Assembly (NCBI GenBank): GCA_031551255.1
Contig: JAVBNW010000042.1
Location: 1-17,742, forward strand
DNA: 17,742 nucleotides
DNA from: JAVBNW01 sp031551255
GTDB taxonomy: Bacteria; Bacillota; Clostridia; Christensenellales; UBA1750
Direction: 5' to 3'
How positions within the stretch are numbered: position 1 is the first letter of the stretch; each line of letters starts with the position of its first letter. Shown here one piece after another: positions 6,925-14,998 of this stretch. The position numbers and the translations under genes are program-made. The notes below the pieces were generated by a model. It was not told where the DNA came from and did no database searches. It saw only the letters and a program-made list of their open reading frames with translations.

Positions 6925-9250
6925 CGTCTAAAACTTCCTCCCAAAACGCGCGCGCGGCATGCAAGATCGCTTTGGGGCTGCGGACGGTGCGCACATCCCA
7001 ATGCGCGGGCAGCAATTCCGAAACATCCTCCCTGGCAAACCTCTCGTCGATCAAAAGCACCACGCCCCTATCGCCCAAAGTGCGGATAACCCTCCCCGCC
7101 GCCTGTACCACGCGAGAAAGGCCCGGATACACGTACGCGCAGGCAAAGCCGTCCTCGCCATCTTCGTTAAAACGCGCCCTGAGCGCCTCGCGCTCGGGCC
7201 CGATTTGCGGCAGCCCTATGCCCACCACCGCGCACCCGGAAAGCCGCGCGCCGGGCAGATCGACCCCCTCGCCAAACAGGCCGCCCATCACCGCAAACGC
7301 GATGAGCACGCCTTGTGGGTTCTCGGAAAACTCGGCAAGAAACGCGCCGCGCTCCCCCTCGCCCATGCCGGGTTGCTGCACTAGCGAGCGCGCCCCGGAT
7401 ACGTGCTGCATGACGAGCGGCATCACGCCGCGCAGGTAGGCGTAGGAGGGAAAAAATACGAGGTAGTTTCCGTCCGTCTTCGCGCCGCACAGTGCGGCAA
7501 TGGCCTGTGCAACCGCCGGCGCGCTCTGCTCGCGGGCCTTATAGCGCGTAGCCAGCGGACAGCTGAGCACGAGCAGGTTTTCGCGCGGGAAGGGCGAGGG
7601 TAGGCGCTGCTCCTCAGCCTCCTCCCCCGCGCCCAGCACGTTGCGGTAATGGGAAAGCGGCGTGAGCGTAGCGGAAAAAAACACCGCGGCGCGCACTTTG
7701 CCAAGCGTCTTAGCGAGCAAGGGCGCCGGCTTTACGCACAATAGCGTCGTAATATACTGCCCGGCGAGCGCGGCGTATAAGCCATGCTCCTCGCGCATCA
7801 AATCCGCGGCATAGGAAAACGCAAAGGCCGCAAAAAAGACATCGAGTAACGCGCCGGCATAGGGCGCGTCCTCCTCCAGCGCGTCCCGCGCGGCGTTCAG
7901 TAGGCGATCGACGGCCTCGGCAAGCGCGGCGGGGTGCTCCCACGCGTCGCCCTGGCTTTCCGCAAGTTCTTTTTGCGCGCGGATAGCCGTCGAAAGCGAC
8001 GTGTATAGCTGCGCCTTGCGCGAAACGCGCCCAACTTCGCGGCGCAGCTTTTCCAAGTCCCGCCGGTCGATCGCGGCAGAGTACATGCTTTGCGCGCGGT
8101 CGGGCAGGTTGTGCGCCTCGTCAATCAGCAGCGCGGCGTCGCTCTTGTCCATAAAATAGCGCCGAAGGTATACAAACGGATCGAACGCGTAGTTGTAGTC
8201 GCCGATCACCACGTCGCAATCCAGCGATAGGTCCAGCGCGCACTCAAACGGACAAAGCTCATGCCGCTCGCACAGCGCCGCCAGGTATTGTGCCGTATAC
8301 TCATCCCCGCTGGAAAGGGCCTCGCGCCTTGCGTCGCCGAAGCGATCGTAATGCCCCTTGGCGCGCGGGCAGCTGCCCGGTATGCACGCGGCCCCCGGAT
8401 GCGCGCAAACTTTCTCCCTGGCGATCAGCGCGATAGAGCGCGCGCGCAAACCCTTTTCGCGCAAGAGCACGAGCCCCTCCTGCGCCGCCCGTTGCACCGT
8501 CCCCCGAGCGGTGAGGTAAAAGATCTTGCCCACATGCCCTTCGCCCATGGCCTTGAGCGCAGAAAACAGCATCGCGGCGGTCTTGCCGATGCCGGTGGGC
8601 GCCTCGCATAGAAGCCGCCCGCCGTTTTTGCACGCGCGGTATGCCTTCGCAGCCATAGCGCGTTGGCCGCGCCGGAAGCTTTCGAAGGGGAAGGGCAGGT
8701 CTATAATGGATTGGTCTCGCTGCCTGCGCCACTCGTCCTGCGCCTCGAGTTCGGCAATATAAACGGCCGCCAGCGCGTAAAACCGGCCCTCGAGCTCGCC
8801 TCGCGCAAGCGTCCTTGCCATGCGGTGGCGCGCGGAACCGTCCGGCCGGGTGTAGGTAAGCCTAACCTCGATGTTATCCACGCCATGGCGCTCGCATAGC
8901 ATATAGGCATAGCATTCCGCCTGCGCCCAGTGCACGGGGTGCTCATCCTCGCCGATGGAAAGGGGATCCCGCCTGGTGGTCTTGATCTCCTCTACCGCAA
9001 CGGGAACCCCGTCCGCCATCCATACGACGTCCGCGCGGCCGTGCACGGTAAGAAGGGTAAGGCGGTTCTCCACTTGCGAGGAAAGTGACACCTCGCTCAA
9101 CGCCTTGGCGCCATACTCGCTTTGCAAAAGCTTATGGCCGCGCACGCCCTCGAGCATGCGCTCCGCCGAGCCTGCGCGCACGATATCCCCGCCCAGTAGC
9201 ACGCTTTCGGCCAAGGCCCTCACCGATACCCTATGGCCCGCCTTCTCCAT
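6920..9250 (-). CDS. XPD/Rad3-like DNA helicase with N-terminal PD-(D/E)XK nuclease domain
   Basis: A 776-residue superfamily 2 helicase of the XPD/DinG group, which unwinds DNA 5' to 3' using ATP. Residues about 1-180 form a RecB/Cas4-like nuclease domain: GRAD gives D74, EEIKT gives E88 and K90, and QAECY gives the Q110/Y114 motif. Walker A is EAPTGIGKT (216-224) and the DEAH box is IDEAHNLPD (376-384). Between them are the iron-sulfur cluster cysteines, most likely C282, C289, C294 and C333 (CPFE). Motif VI (QAAGRVIRTLGD) lies near the end. Nuclease plus XPD helicase suggests DNA end processing or repair. The start at 9250 is 4 bases after the Nudix stop and has a weak ribosome binding site, so it probably depends on translational coupling. 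The start agrees with the family pattern ISVRxLVExVL. Confidence 0.9.
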   Translation of the reverse strand: MEKAGHRVSVRALAESVLLGGDIVRAGSAERMLEGVRGHKLLQSEYGAKALSEVSLSSQVENRLTLLTVHGRADVVWMADGVPVAVEEIKTTRRDPLSIGEDEHPVHWAQAECYAYMLCERHGVDNIEVRLTYTRPDGSARHRMARTLARGELEGRFYALAAVYIAELEAQDEWRRQRDQSIIDLPFPFESFRRGQRAMAAKAYRACKNGGRLLCEAPTGIGKTAAMLFSALKAMGEGHVGKIFYLTARGTVQRAAQEGLVLLREKGLRARSIALIAREKVCAHPGAACIPGSCPRAKGHYDRFGDARREALSSGDEYTAQYLAALCERHELCPFECALDLSLDCDVVIGDYNYAFDPFVYLRRYFMDKSDAALLIDEAHNLPDRAQSMYSAAIDRRDLEKLRREVGRVSRKAQLYTSLSTAIRAQKELAESQGDAWEHPAALAEAVDRLLNAARDALEEDAPYAGALLDVFFAAFAFSYAADLMREEHGLYAALAGQYITTLLCVKPAPLLAKTLGKVRAAVFFSATLTPLSHYRNVLGAGEEAEEQRLPSPFPRENLLVLSCPLATRYKAREQSAPAVAQAIAALCGAKTDGNYLVFFPSYAYLRGVMPLVMQHVSGARSLVQQPGMGEGERGAFLAEFSENPQGVLIAFAVMGGLFGEGVDLPGARLSGCAVVGIGLPQIGPEREALRARFNEDGEDGFACAYVYPGLSRVVQAAGRVIRTLGDRGVVLLIDERFAREDVSELLPAHWDVRTVRSPKAILHAARAFWEEVLDV

Positions 9251-9254
9251 CGCG

Positions 9255-9806
9255 CTATTGGCCGTTCAACACCGCATCGGCCAGCAAGAGGCCCAGCGCG
9301 GTTTTCGAATCGGGAATCTCGCCGCGCCTTGAGCGGGTGGCCATTTCGGAAAAGTCTTCCCACAAAACATCGAGAAACTCACCCTCGTCGGGTGCGCGGT
9401 CGCCCTGGGAAAGCCCGGTGGCCAAGTATATGGAAATCACCTCGTTGGAAAAGCCGGGGGTGGAGAGCATGTCGGTCAGCAGCGTCATGGAACGGGCCGT
9501 AAGCCCGGTTTCCTCGCGCAGCTCGCGCCGGGCGCAAAAGAGCGGGTCCTCGTCCGGGCTATCCTTCTTGCCCGCGGGAATCTCCAGCAGCACTTTGCCC
9601 GGAGCAACCCGGAATTGCCTAACCATCGCCACGCGGTTTTGATCGTCCACCGCCACCACGGCCGCGGCCCCGTTGTGCCTAACCACCTCTCGGGTGGAGC
9701 TTGCGCCGCCCGGAAGCTCCACCGTAAGGAGCCTTACGTCGATGATCCTGCCGCCGTAGAGCTGCTTATCTGCGACGACTTTCTCAGAAAGATGCGTATC
9801 GTTCAA
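9255..9806 (-). CDS. Nudix hydrolase, ADP-ribose pyrophosphatase-like (NudF type)
   Basis: A 183-residue Nudix protein. The family cleaves ADP-ribose or related ADP-sugars to AMP and a sugar phosphate. The Nudix box reads PAGKKDSPDEDPLFCARREL followed by REETGL; it holds all catalytic residues but has one extra residue between the first Gly and the first Glu compared with the GX5E consensus, a loop variation. The chosen start is TTG (9804-9806), 5 bases after GAGGTG (9812-9817), which itself overlaps the hydratase stop. An in-frame ATG at 9833 lies inside the hydratase gene with no ribosome binding site. It sits 4 bases after the hydratase and 4 before the helicase, so all three are translated from one message. 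Confidence 0.88.
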   Translation of the reverse strand: MNDTHLSEKVVADKQLYGGRIIDVRLLTVELPGGASSTREVVRHNGAAAVVAVDDQNRVAMVRQFRVAPGKVLLEIPAGKKDSPDEDPLFCARRELREETGLTARSMTLLTDMLSTPGFSNEVISIYLATGLSQGDRAPDEGEFLDVLWEDFSEMATRSRRGEIPDSKTALGLLLADAVLNGQ

Positions 9807-9810
9807 GCCC

Positions 9811-12000
9811 TCACCTCGCAACGCCCTTGGCATAGTGGTTAATCAGACAGCCGTCCAGCAAAATTTCCCGCTCGGCATCGCCCAGCGCGGGCAGCATAAG
9901 CGTAAAGGCGATCTTGTTGGACGCATCGCCGCCGCGCCACAGCTGCGCGGGGTACTCTTCTTCCTTGGCCAGCAGCTTTTTGCGCACATCCGGGATGTAG
10001 ACTTTATCGCCCGGCGCAAACGCCAGCGCGTCGAGCTGCGACGCGTCTTTGAGCTGGAAGGGCAGCATGCCCCAGTTGATGAGGTTGGAGCGGTAGCGCT
10101 TTGTAGCGTACTCCACCGCGATGTTCGCAACCCCGCCCAGCACCCTTTGGCAGGATGCCGCCTGCTCCCTGGCCGAGCCGTCGCCCGGCTTTCTCGCAAA
10201 CACCACCGAACCTAAACCCACCCTGGATTCCCCGGCCTCGCGGCGCGCGGTTTCCTCGGCGAGAATGGCCTTCGCGCGGCCCACATACGCCGGGTCCTTG
10301 CGCGAAAGCGCGAATTCGGCAAGCCTTAGCGGGTTGGAGCGGTACGAGGATGTCTCGCCCGAGGGAATGAGCTCGTCGGTCGTGGTCACCGGGTCGTAGA
10401 TCGCGCAGGCGACGGTGAGCAAAAGATCTTCGGGCAGCGGAATCATCGCGGGCCAGTCGGCAATGTTTGGGCCAAACTTGAGCGCTGCGTCCTTTTGCGG
10501 CTTGCCCCAGCCGTTGTATACCCTGGATGCGTAGACTTCCGTGTCGAACTTATACGCATATTCCTTCGCGGGCGGCAGATCGATCTCATCCGCCGCGGTG
10601 AGAATCCCGCCGTTTGCGACGGTGGCGGCGATGGAGCGCGCGTCCATCAGCGCCACGCACGCAAACTGCCCGTCCGAAGGCTTGGCCCCCTCGCGGCTGG
10701 GGAAGTTGCGCGTGGCGTGGCGGATGGAAAGCCCGCCGTTAAACGGCACGTCCCCCGCGCCGAAGCACGGCCCGCAAAACGCTGAGCGCAGCGTGGCGCC
10801 CGCGCGCATCAGATCCGCCGCGGCGCCGCATTCGAGCAGCGCCAGGTACTGCGGCTGGGATGCCGGGTAGATGGAAAGAGCCAGCTCGCCGTCGCCCACC
10901 GTATGCCCGCTGAGGATATCGGCGGCGATGCACAGGTTTTCAAACGTGCCGCCCGAGCACCCGGCGATCACCGCCTGATCCACCATCATGCGGCCGTTTT
11001 TTACCTTGGACATAAGATCTACCTTCTGGCCCATCTGCTCGAGCGCATCCTTCTCCACCTCGCGCAGCCGGTCGGCGGGCGCCATGTTGAATTCGCGGAT
11101 GGGAAGCGCGCGGCTGGGGTGGAACGGCAGCGCGATCATGGGCTCGACGGCGCCAAGATCCACCAGCACCGCGCCGTCGTATACCGCGCCGTCGGCGGGA
11201 GCCATGGCCTTATAGTCGCCTGAGCGGCCGTGCAGCGCGAGGTAATTTTTAACCTTTTCATCGGTCTGCCAAACGGAGGATAGACAGGTGGTTTCGGTGG
11301 TCATCACATCGATGCCGTGCCGGTATTCTACCGTAAGCCCGGCAACGCCCGGGCCGATGAATTCCATCACTTTGTTCTTGACAAACCCGCGTTCAAACAC
11401 CGCGGCGATGATCGCAAGCGCGACGTCCTGCGGGCCGACGCCGGGCCGGGGCGAACCTTCAAGATACACCGCGATCACCGGCGGGCGGGCGATGTCGTAC
11501 GTGCGGCCGCACAACTGCTTGACGAGCTCCGGCCCGCCTTCGCCTACGCCCAGCGTGCCCAGCGCGCCGTAGCGGGTGTGGGAATCCGAGCCTAAGATCA
11601 TCTTGCCGCCGCCGGCGAAGCACTCGCGCATGTATTGGTGGATAACCGCCATGTGCGAAGGCACGTAGATGCCGCCGTATTTCACCGCCGCCGACAGGCC
11701 GAAGCGGTGATCGTCTTCGTTGATGGTGCCGCCCACCGCGCACAGGCTGTTGTGGCAGTTCGTCAGCACATAGGGCATCGGAAACTCGGTAAGGCCGCTG
11801 GCGCGGGCGGTCTGCACGATGCCAACATAGGTGATGTCGTGCGAGGCGAGCGCGTCGAAGCGGATGGAAAGCCCCTCTCCCCCGCCCTGGTTATGCGCGG
11901 CCAGAATGCCCTCGGCCATGGTGCCGCCGGGGGCCGCCCCCTGCGCGTCCGCCAACCGCCCTGCCTTAAGTTTCTGTGGCGCGTCCAGTAGTTTGATCAT
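9811..12000 (-). CDS. Aconitase-superfamily hydratase, YbhJ-like
   Basis: A 729-residue aconitase-superfamily enzyme resembling Escherichia coli YbhJ, a putative hydratase with no proven substrate. Family marks: SDSHT at 138-142, the expected 4Fe-4S cluster ligands C348 (AGCSGGT), C409 and C412 (FCGPC) with the same spacing as in aconitase and LeuC, and a C-terminal swivel domain with GSAREQA, the counterpart of the aconitase GSSREHA substrate loop. Substrate is probably a hydroxy-di- or tricarboxylate, but it is not a standard aconitase or isopropylmalate isomerase. The ATG at 12000 follows GGGGAGGG; an ATG eight codons upstream lies before that site. It is the first gene of the operon and has its own promoter. 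Confidence 0.88.
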   Translation of the reverse strand: MIKLLDAPQKLKAGRLADAQGAAPGGTMAEGILAAHNQGGGEGLSIRFDALASHDITYVGIVQTARASGLTEFPMPYVLTNCHNSLCAVGGTINEDDHRFGLSAAVKYGGIYVPSHMAVIHQYMRECFAGGGKMILGSDSHTRYGALGTLGVGEGGPELVKQLCGRTYDIARPPVIAVYLEGSPRPGVGPQDVALAIIAAVFERGFVKNKVMEFIGPGVAGLTVEYRHGIDVMTTETTCLSSVWQTDEKVKNYLALHGRSGDYKAMAPADGAVYDGAVLVDLGAVEPMIALPFHPSRALPIREFNMAPADRLREVEKDALEQMGQKVDLMSKVKNGRMMVDQAVIAGCSGGTFENLCIAADILSGHTVGDGELALSIYPASQPQYLALLECGAAADLMRAGATLRSAFCGPCFGAGDVPFNGGLSIRHATRNFPSREGAKPSDGQFACVALMDARSIAATVANGGILTAADEIDLPPAKEYAYKFDTEVYASRVYNGWGKPQKDAALKFGPNIADWPAMIPLPEDLLLTVACAIYDPVTTTDELIPSGETSSYRSNPLRLAEFALSRKDPAYVGRAKAILAEETARREAGESRVGLGSVVFARKPGDGSAREQAASCQRVLGGVANIAVEYATKRYRSNLINWGMLPFQLKDASQLDALAFAPGDKVYIPDVRKKLLAKEEEYPAQLWRGGDASNKIAFTLMLPALGDAEREILLDGCLINHYAKGVAR

Positions 12001-12041
12001 CGGTCGCCCTCCCCGTATCCGCATGAATGCTTGATCTTCTT

Positions 12042-12070
12042 ATGATAGTGCATGCGCCGCCGCTCGTCAA
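12042..12070 (-). promoter_or_regulatory. Sigma-A promoter of the hydratase-Nudix-helicase operon
   Basis: On the - strand, TTGACG (12070-12065), a 17-base spacer and TATCAT (12047-12042) form a good sigma-A promoter. The -35 box overlaps the old stop codon of the broken membrane-protein gene. It implies a leader of about 35 bases. Confidence 0.7.
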
Positions 12071-12854
12071 TCCGCCCGATCCGCACGAAAATAGCGAAAG
12101 CCCAGGATGCATACCGGCAAAAAATACGCGCACCAAATCTCCAATATAATAACGCCCGTAAAGTCTCCTATATCGGGGGTAAACACCGGAACATCAGCAT
12201 AACCAGGCAGGGCAAAAAGAACGCCCCATGCCCCCACAAAAGACCGCGAAAGACCTTGTCCCCGTTGTCTTTCGGCTCCACGGTAAAGGCAAAGAAAAAC
12301 GTGCAGAGCGCCATGAACCCGTAGCCTAGCAAATCGTAGTTGAAGAACAGGCTCCCGGCGCGGCCGTAGTTTATGATGGATGGGGTCTCTTCGCCGAGCG
12401 CGCCGTCCATCCGAACCGAAGTTAACTGAGCATAGTACACCAGCGCGATTATCACCGCATACATCACCAAGAACGCAAGGCCCGCATACCCCGCCGCCCG
12501 CCTTTCCGGCCTTGAGTTTTGCGCGGCTATGGATGCCATGAACGGAACAAAACCAAGGGCGATGAAGATGCCATAGTCACCGGGCCGCAAAATGAGAGCG
12601 AGATGAGCGAGAATGTTTTTGCACCACAAGACGGAGGACGCAGACGTGCTGGGTGGGCACGCCGAGGACGACAACGCCGTGGTGCGGAAAACAGGCCGCT
12701 CAGATGCTTTCATTTTGCGGCTCGGTGACTATAAAAGGCAGCTGAAGAAGACGGCGCTTTGCCGGAAGATCAGTCCGGCCAACATTGAAGCGGCAAACAG
12801 CGCCACCGCAAGCCCCGTCGCCGCCGCGCCCGCCCTTCCCAAGGTACGGTTCAT
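12067..12854 (-). pseudogene. Membrane-protein gene broken by an inserted element and a frameshift
   Basis: The original gene starts at the ATG 12854, after GGGAGGGG, and encodes a hydrophobic protein with about six membrane segments. Its first 41 codons (MNRTLGRAGAAATGLAVALF...FFSCLL) run into TAG at 12729-12731, the first bases of the inserted element. After the element the protein resumes in the same frame (IFIALGFVPFMASI) and continues through SVRMDGALGEE, GSLFFNYDLLGYGFMAL and TFFFAFTVEPKD. Near 12186-12189 one base is missing: MFRCLPPI then stop, instead of MFPVFTPDIGD. Restoring one C gives 39 more codons ending RYFRADRAD before TGA (12067-12069). I recognise it only as an uncharacterised Firmicutes membrane protein. 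No substrate or role can be given. Confidence 0.8.
12573..12732. mobile_element. 160-bp MITE-like element with long terminal inverted repeats
   Basis: The ends are inverted copies: ATAGTCACCGGGCCGCAAAA at the left and ATAGTCACCGAGCCGCAAAA at the right when read inward, matching over 27 bases with two differences and, with small gaps, over about 55 (a second shared block is TTTT..GCACCAC). The whole element can fold back on itself around an apical CGTGC/GCACG stem. It has no transposase gene. It interrupts a membrane-protein gene, and the two flanks remain in frame. A TA dinucleotide lies at both ends, as in IS630/Tc1-type insertions, but the exact target duplication cannot be settled from one copy. 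This is the only copy in the window. Confidence 0.8.
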
Positions 12855-12876
12855 GGTAACCCCTCCCTTACCGCAA

Positions 12877-12885
12877 ATTATAGCA
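12877..12885 (-). promoter_or_regulatory. Extended -10 promoter of the broken membrane-protein gene
   Basis: On the - strand, TGC followed by TATAAT is a perfect extended -10 element. The -35 region is poor, as is usual for this class. The start point would be near 12870, just before the ribosome binding site. Confidence 0.55.
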
Positions 12886-12958
12886 GACTACCGAACAATT
12901 TCGCATGCTCTTTTCACGGCAGGAAAGAACAGGTAGGCAAGTATCCGGCGAGCGCGGT

Positions 12959-12986
12959 TTGCCCCGCGGCGCAAATATGATATACT
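12959..12986 (+). promoter_or_regulatory. Promoter of the MFS-HAD operon
   Basis: TTGCCC (12959-12964) and TATACT (12981-12986) are 16 bases apart, and a TG at 12978-12979 makes an extended -10 box. It diverges from the promoter of the broken membrane-protein gene, about 75 bases away. Confidence 0.6.
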
Positions 12987-13024
12987 CGACGTATGCGCGC
13001 AGCCCCGCACGGCGGCGCGACACC

Positions 13025-13043
13025 CGGCCGCATGCCGCGGCCG
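13025..13043 (+). other. Hairpin in the leader of the MFS gene
   Basis: CGGCCGC (13025-13031) pairs with GCGGCCG (13037-13043) over a 5-base loop. It lies between the start point and the ribosome binding site GGAGGG and does not cover the latter. Confidence 0.4.
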
Positions 13044-13062
13044 AATACCGGAGGGCGACGCC

Positions 13063-14340
13063 ATGCTCCCCTTTTTGCCTCCCCAGCGGCGCGGGAAAAT
13101 CGCGCCGTTGCGCTACGTAAAGAACCTAATATACTCCATACCGCCCAAGCAGGTAAGCTTTTCGGCGCTGGAGTTTTTCTATTGGGCGGCCATGGCAGGG
13201 ACTTCGCAAACGGCGATGTATCTGCACTCGCAGGGCCTCTCTTCCGATACGGTAGGCCAGTTGTCGGCGTTTTTTGCGTTCGTCGGCATCTTCGCCCCTC
13301 CCTTTTGGGGTATGGTAAGCGACAAGCTGCGCTCGGTGAAGCGGGTGTTCGTGCTGTGCATGGTGGCTTCGGCCGTGGCGTGGATGTCCTCCCCCTTTGT
13401 GTTCTCGCGCTTTTCTATCGCGCTGGTGTGGGTGCTGTTTCCGGTGGCGCGCTTTTTCTTCGGCCCCACCAACGCGCTGCTGGATAGCTGGCTTGTGCGC
13501 AACGTGCACGCCGACCGGAGGCTGAGCTACGGCTCCATCCGCCTGTTCGGCTCCATAGGCTTTGCGGTGTTGTCCATCCTCTACACGTTTTTGATCAGGC
13601 GCATTTCCGTAAACGTAATCTTTTACGGCTATGCTCTGATGGTAATCCCCGTGGCGATCATCGCGCTGCGTACCCGCGACGATCATCAATCCAAGCGCGC
13701 GCTGTCGCTCAAGGAGATGCAGATCGGCCGCTTGCTCAAAAGCTTTCCGTTTATAACGTTCCTGCTCTTTAACGTGGCGCTCTATATGCCCGTCAACGCC
13801 TCGATCACGTTTTTGCCGTATCTCATCGAGAGCATCGGCGAGTCTCCTTCGGTGCTGGGCGCGGTAATCGGCATCAAGGCGCTGCTGGAAATCCCGTTTT
13901 TGTTGCTTAGCGGCAAGCTCATAAAAAAATTCCGCTTCTCCACGCTGCTGGTGGTGGCCGCGTGCGGCTATGCGCTGGAAATGTTTCTATACCCGCTGTG
14001 CGGCAGTCTGCCCACGGTATTGGCGGTGCAATGTATGCATGGCCTGGTGTTCGGGCTGTACCTGAGCGCGCAAATCCAGTATGTGCACTCGCTGGCCCCC
14101 CAAGACCTTACCGCCACCGCGCAAACGCTATCGGGCGCGGCGTCTTCGCTATCGGGCATCATAGGCAACCTGCTGGGCGGATACATGATCCGCTACGTGG
14201 GCATCAAGTCGTTCTATCTGGTGTCCGGCGTAGTGCAGGTGGTCGCCGTGACGCTGTTTGTTCTTTCGCTGATGCATACCAAAAAGATGAACGCCGCTCG
14301 GCAGGCGGTCATTGCCTCCGATGGAGCCGTCCATGACTAG
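13063..14340 (+). CDS. MFS transporter (MFS_1_like / LacY-HcaT-like type)
   Basis: A 425-residue major facilitator protein with about 12 membrane segments. The motif between segments 2 and 3, GMVSDKLRSVKR, is the family's motif A. The whole resembles the MFS_1_like group, which includes LacY-like sugar and HcaT-like aromatic-acid symporters; a proton-coupled uptake role is therefore possible but the substrate cannot be read from the sequence. The first 30 residues form a basic cytoplasmic lead. The ATG at 13063 follows GGAGGG with an 8-base spacer. Its end overlaps the next gene by 8 bases, so the two are translated together; a HAD phosphatase partner would fit a sugar or sugar-phosphate role, which is inference. 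Confidence 0.88.
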   Translation: MLPFLPPQRRGKIAPLRYVKNLIYSIPPKQVSFSALEFFYWAAMAGTSQTAMYLHSQGLSSDTVGQLSAFFAFVGIFAPPFWGMVSDKLRSVKRVFVLCMVASAVAWMSSPFVFSRFSIALVWVLFPVARFFFGPTNALLDSWLVRNVHADRRLSYGSIRLFGSIGFAVLSILYTFLIRRISVNVIFYGYALMVIPVAIIALRTRDDHQSKRALSLKEMQIGRLLKSFPFITFLLFNVALYMPVNASITFLPYLIESIGESPSVLGAVIGIKALLEIPFLLLSGKLIKKFRFSTLLVVAACGYALEMFLYPLCGSLPTVLAVQCMHGLVFGLYLSAQIQYVHSLAPQDLTATAQTLSGAASSLSGIIGNLLGGYMIRYVGIKSFYLVSGVVQVVAVTLFVLSLMHTKKMNAARQAVIASDGAVHD

Positions 14341-14998
14341 CCCGAAAAAGCGCGCGGCGCTGTTCGACTTGGACGGCACGCTGGCCGATACGGGCGTGCC
14401 CATCTGCCTTTCGGCCAACTGGGCGCTTGTTTCGTGCGGCTTTCCCGCAAGCGCGCCTGAGGAATGCTTAAGGGGCGTCGGCAACGGATTGGAGCGCCTG
14501 ATCCGTTTGCTTGTTCCCCAGAACATCGAAGATGCCCAGATCCGCGAACTGATGGATCATTACCAGCGCCACCACCGCAAGCACTGGATGCAGGGGCTTA
14601 AGGCATACCCCGGTATCGAACAGGCGCTGGATACTTTAGCCAACGCGGGCTTTTCGCTGGGCGTTTGCACCAACAAGCCGCAAGAATTCGCGCGCGCAAC
14701 GGTTCAGCATCTGTTTGGCGCGGACAGGTTTCAGTGCATCGTCGGCGCGCGGGAAGGGATTGCGCACAAGCCCGATCGGAGCATGCCGGATCTCGCTCTC
14801 GCATCCCTGGGCGTCCAGCCGCAGGATGCGGTGTTTATCGGAGATTCCATCGTGGATTGGCGGACATCAAAAAACACGGGGATGCGCGTCGTGCTCGTCG
14901 ACTGGGGATTTAAGCCCTGGGAGGACACCCAAGGCGCCCCCCTTGCGCAACACCCCAATGATTTGGCAGCAATGGTCATGAAAGTATCGTCAGGCTAA
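14333..14998 (+). CDS. HAD-superfamily phosphatase, phosphoglycolate phosphatase-like
   Basis: A 221-residue HAD hydrolase. Motif I FDLDGT gives the nucleophile D12 and acid D14, motif II is CTNK (T113), motif III is HKPD (K146) and motif IV is GDSIVD (D171, D175). The helical cap lies between residues 20 and 95, which is the arrangement of Gph/PgmB-type phosphatases that act on phosphoglycolate or small sugar phosphates. The substrate is not fixed by the motifs. The ATG at 14333 follows GGAG by 6 bases and lies inside the end of the MFS gene, an 8-base overlap that implies translational coupling. An earlier in-frame start at 14312 has no ribosome binding site. Confidence 0.9.
   Translation: MTSPKKRAALFDLDGTLADTGVPICLSANWALVSCGFPASAPEECLRGVGNGLERLIRLLVPQNIEDAQIRELMDHYQRHHRKHWMQGLKAYPGIEQALDTLANAGFSLGVCTNKPQEFARATVQHLFGADRFQCIVGAREGIAHKPDRSMPDLALASLGVQPQDAVFIGDSIVDWRTSKNTGMRVVLVDWGFKPWEDTQGAPLAQHPNDLAAMVMKVSSG

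Noticed and set aside
12168..12713. 181-residue - strand frame as an intact gene
   Set aside because: Its first residues are translated from the inserted element and its end is a frameshift; the true gene starts at 12854.
12613..12936. 107-residue + strand frame through the element
   Set aside because: Open only because the element is an inverted repeat and the rest is antisense to the broken gene.
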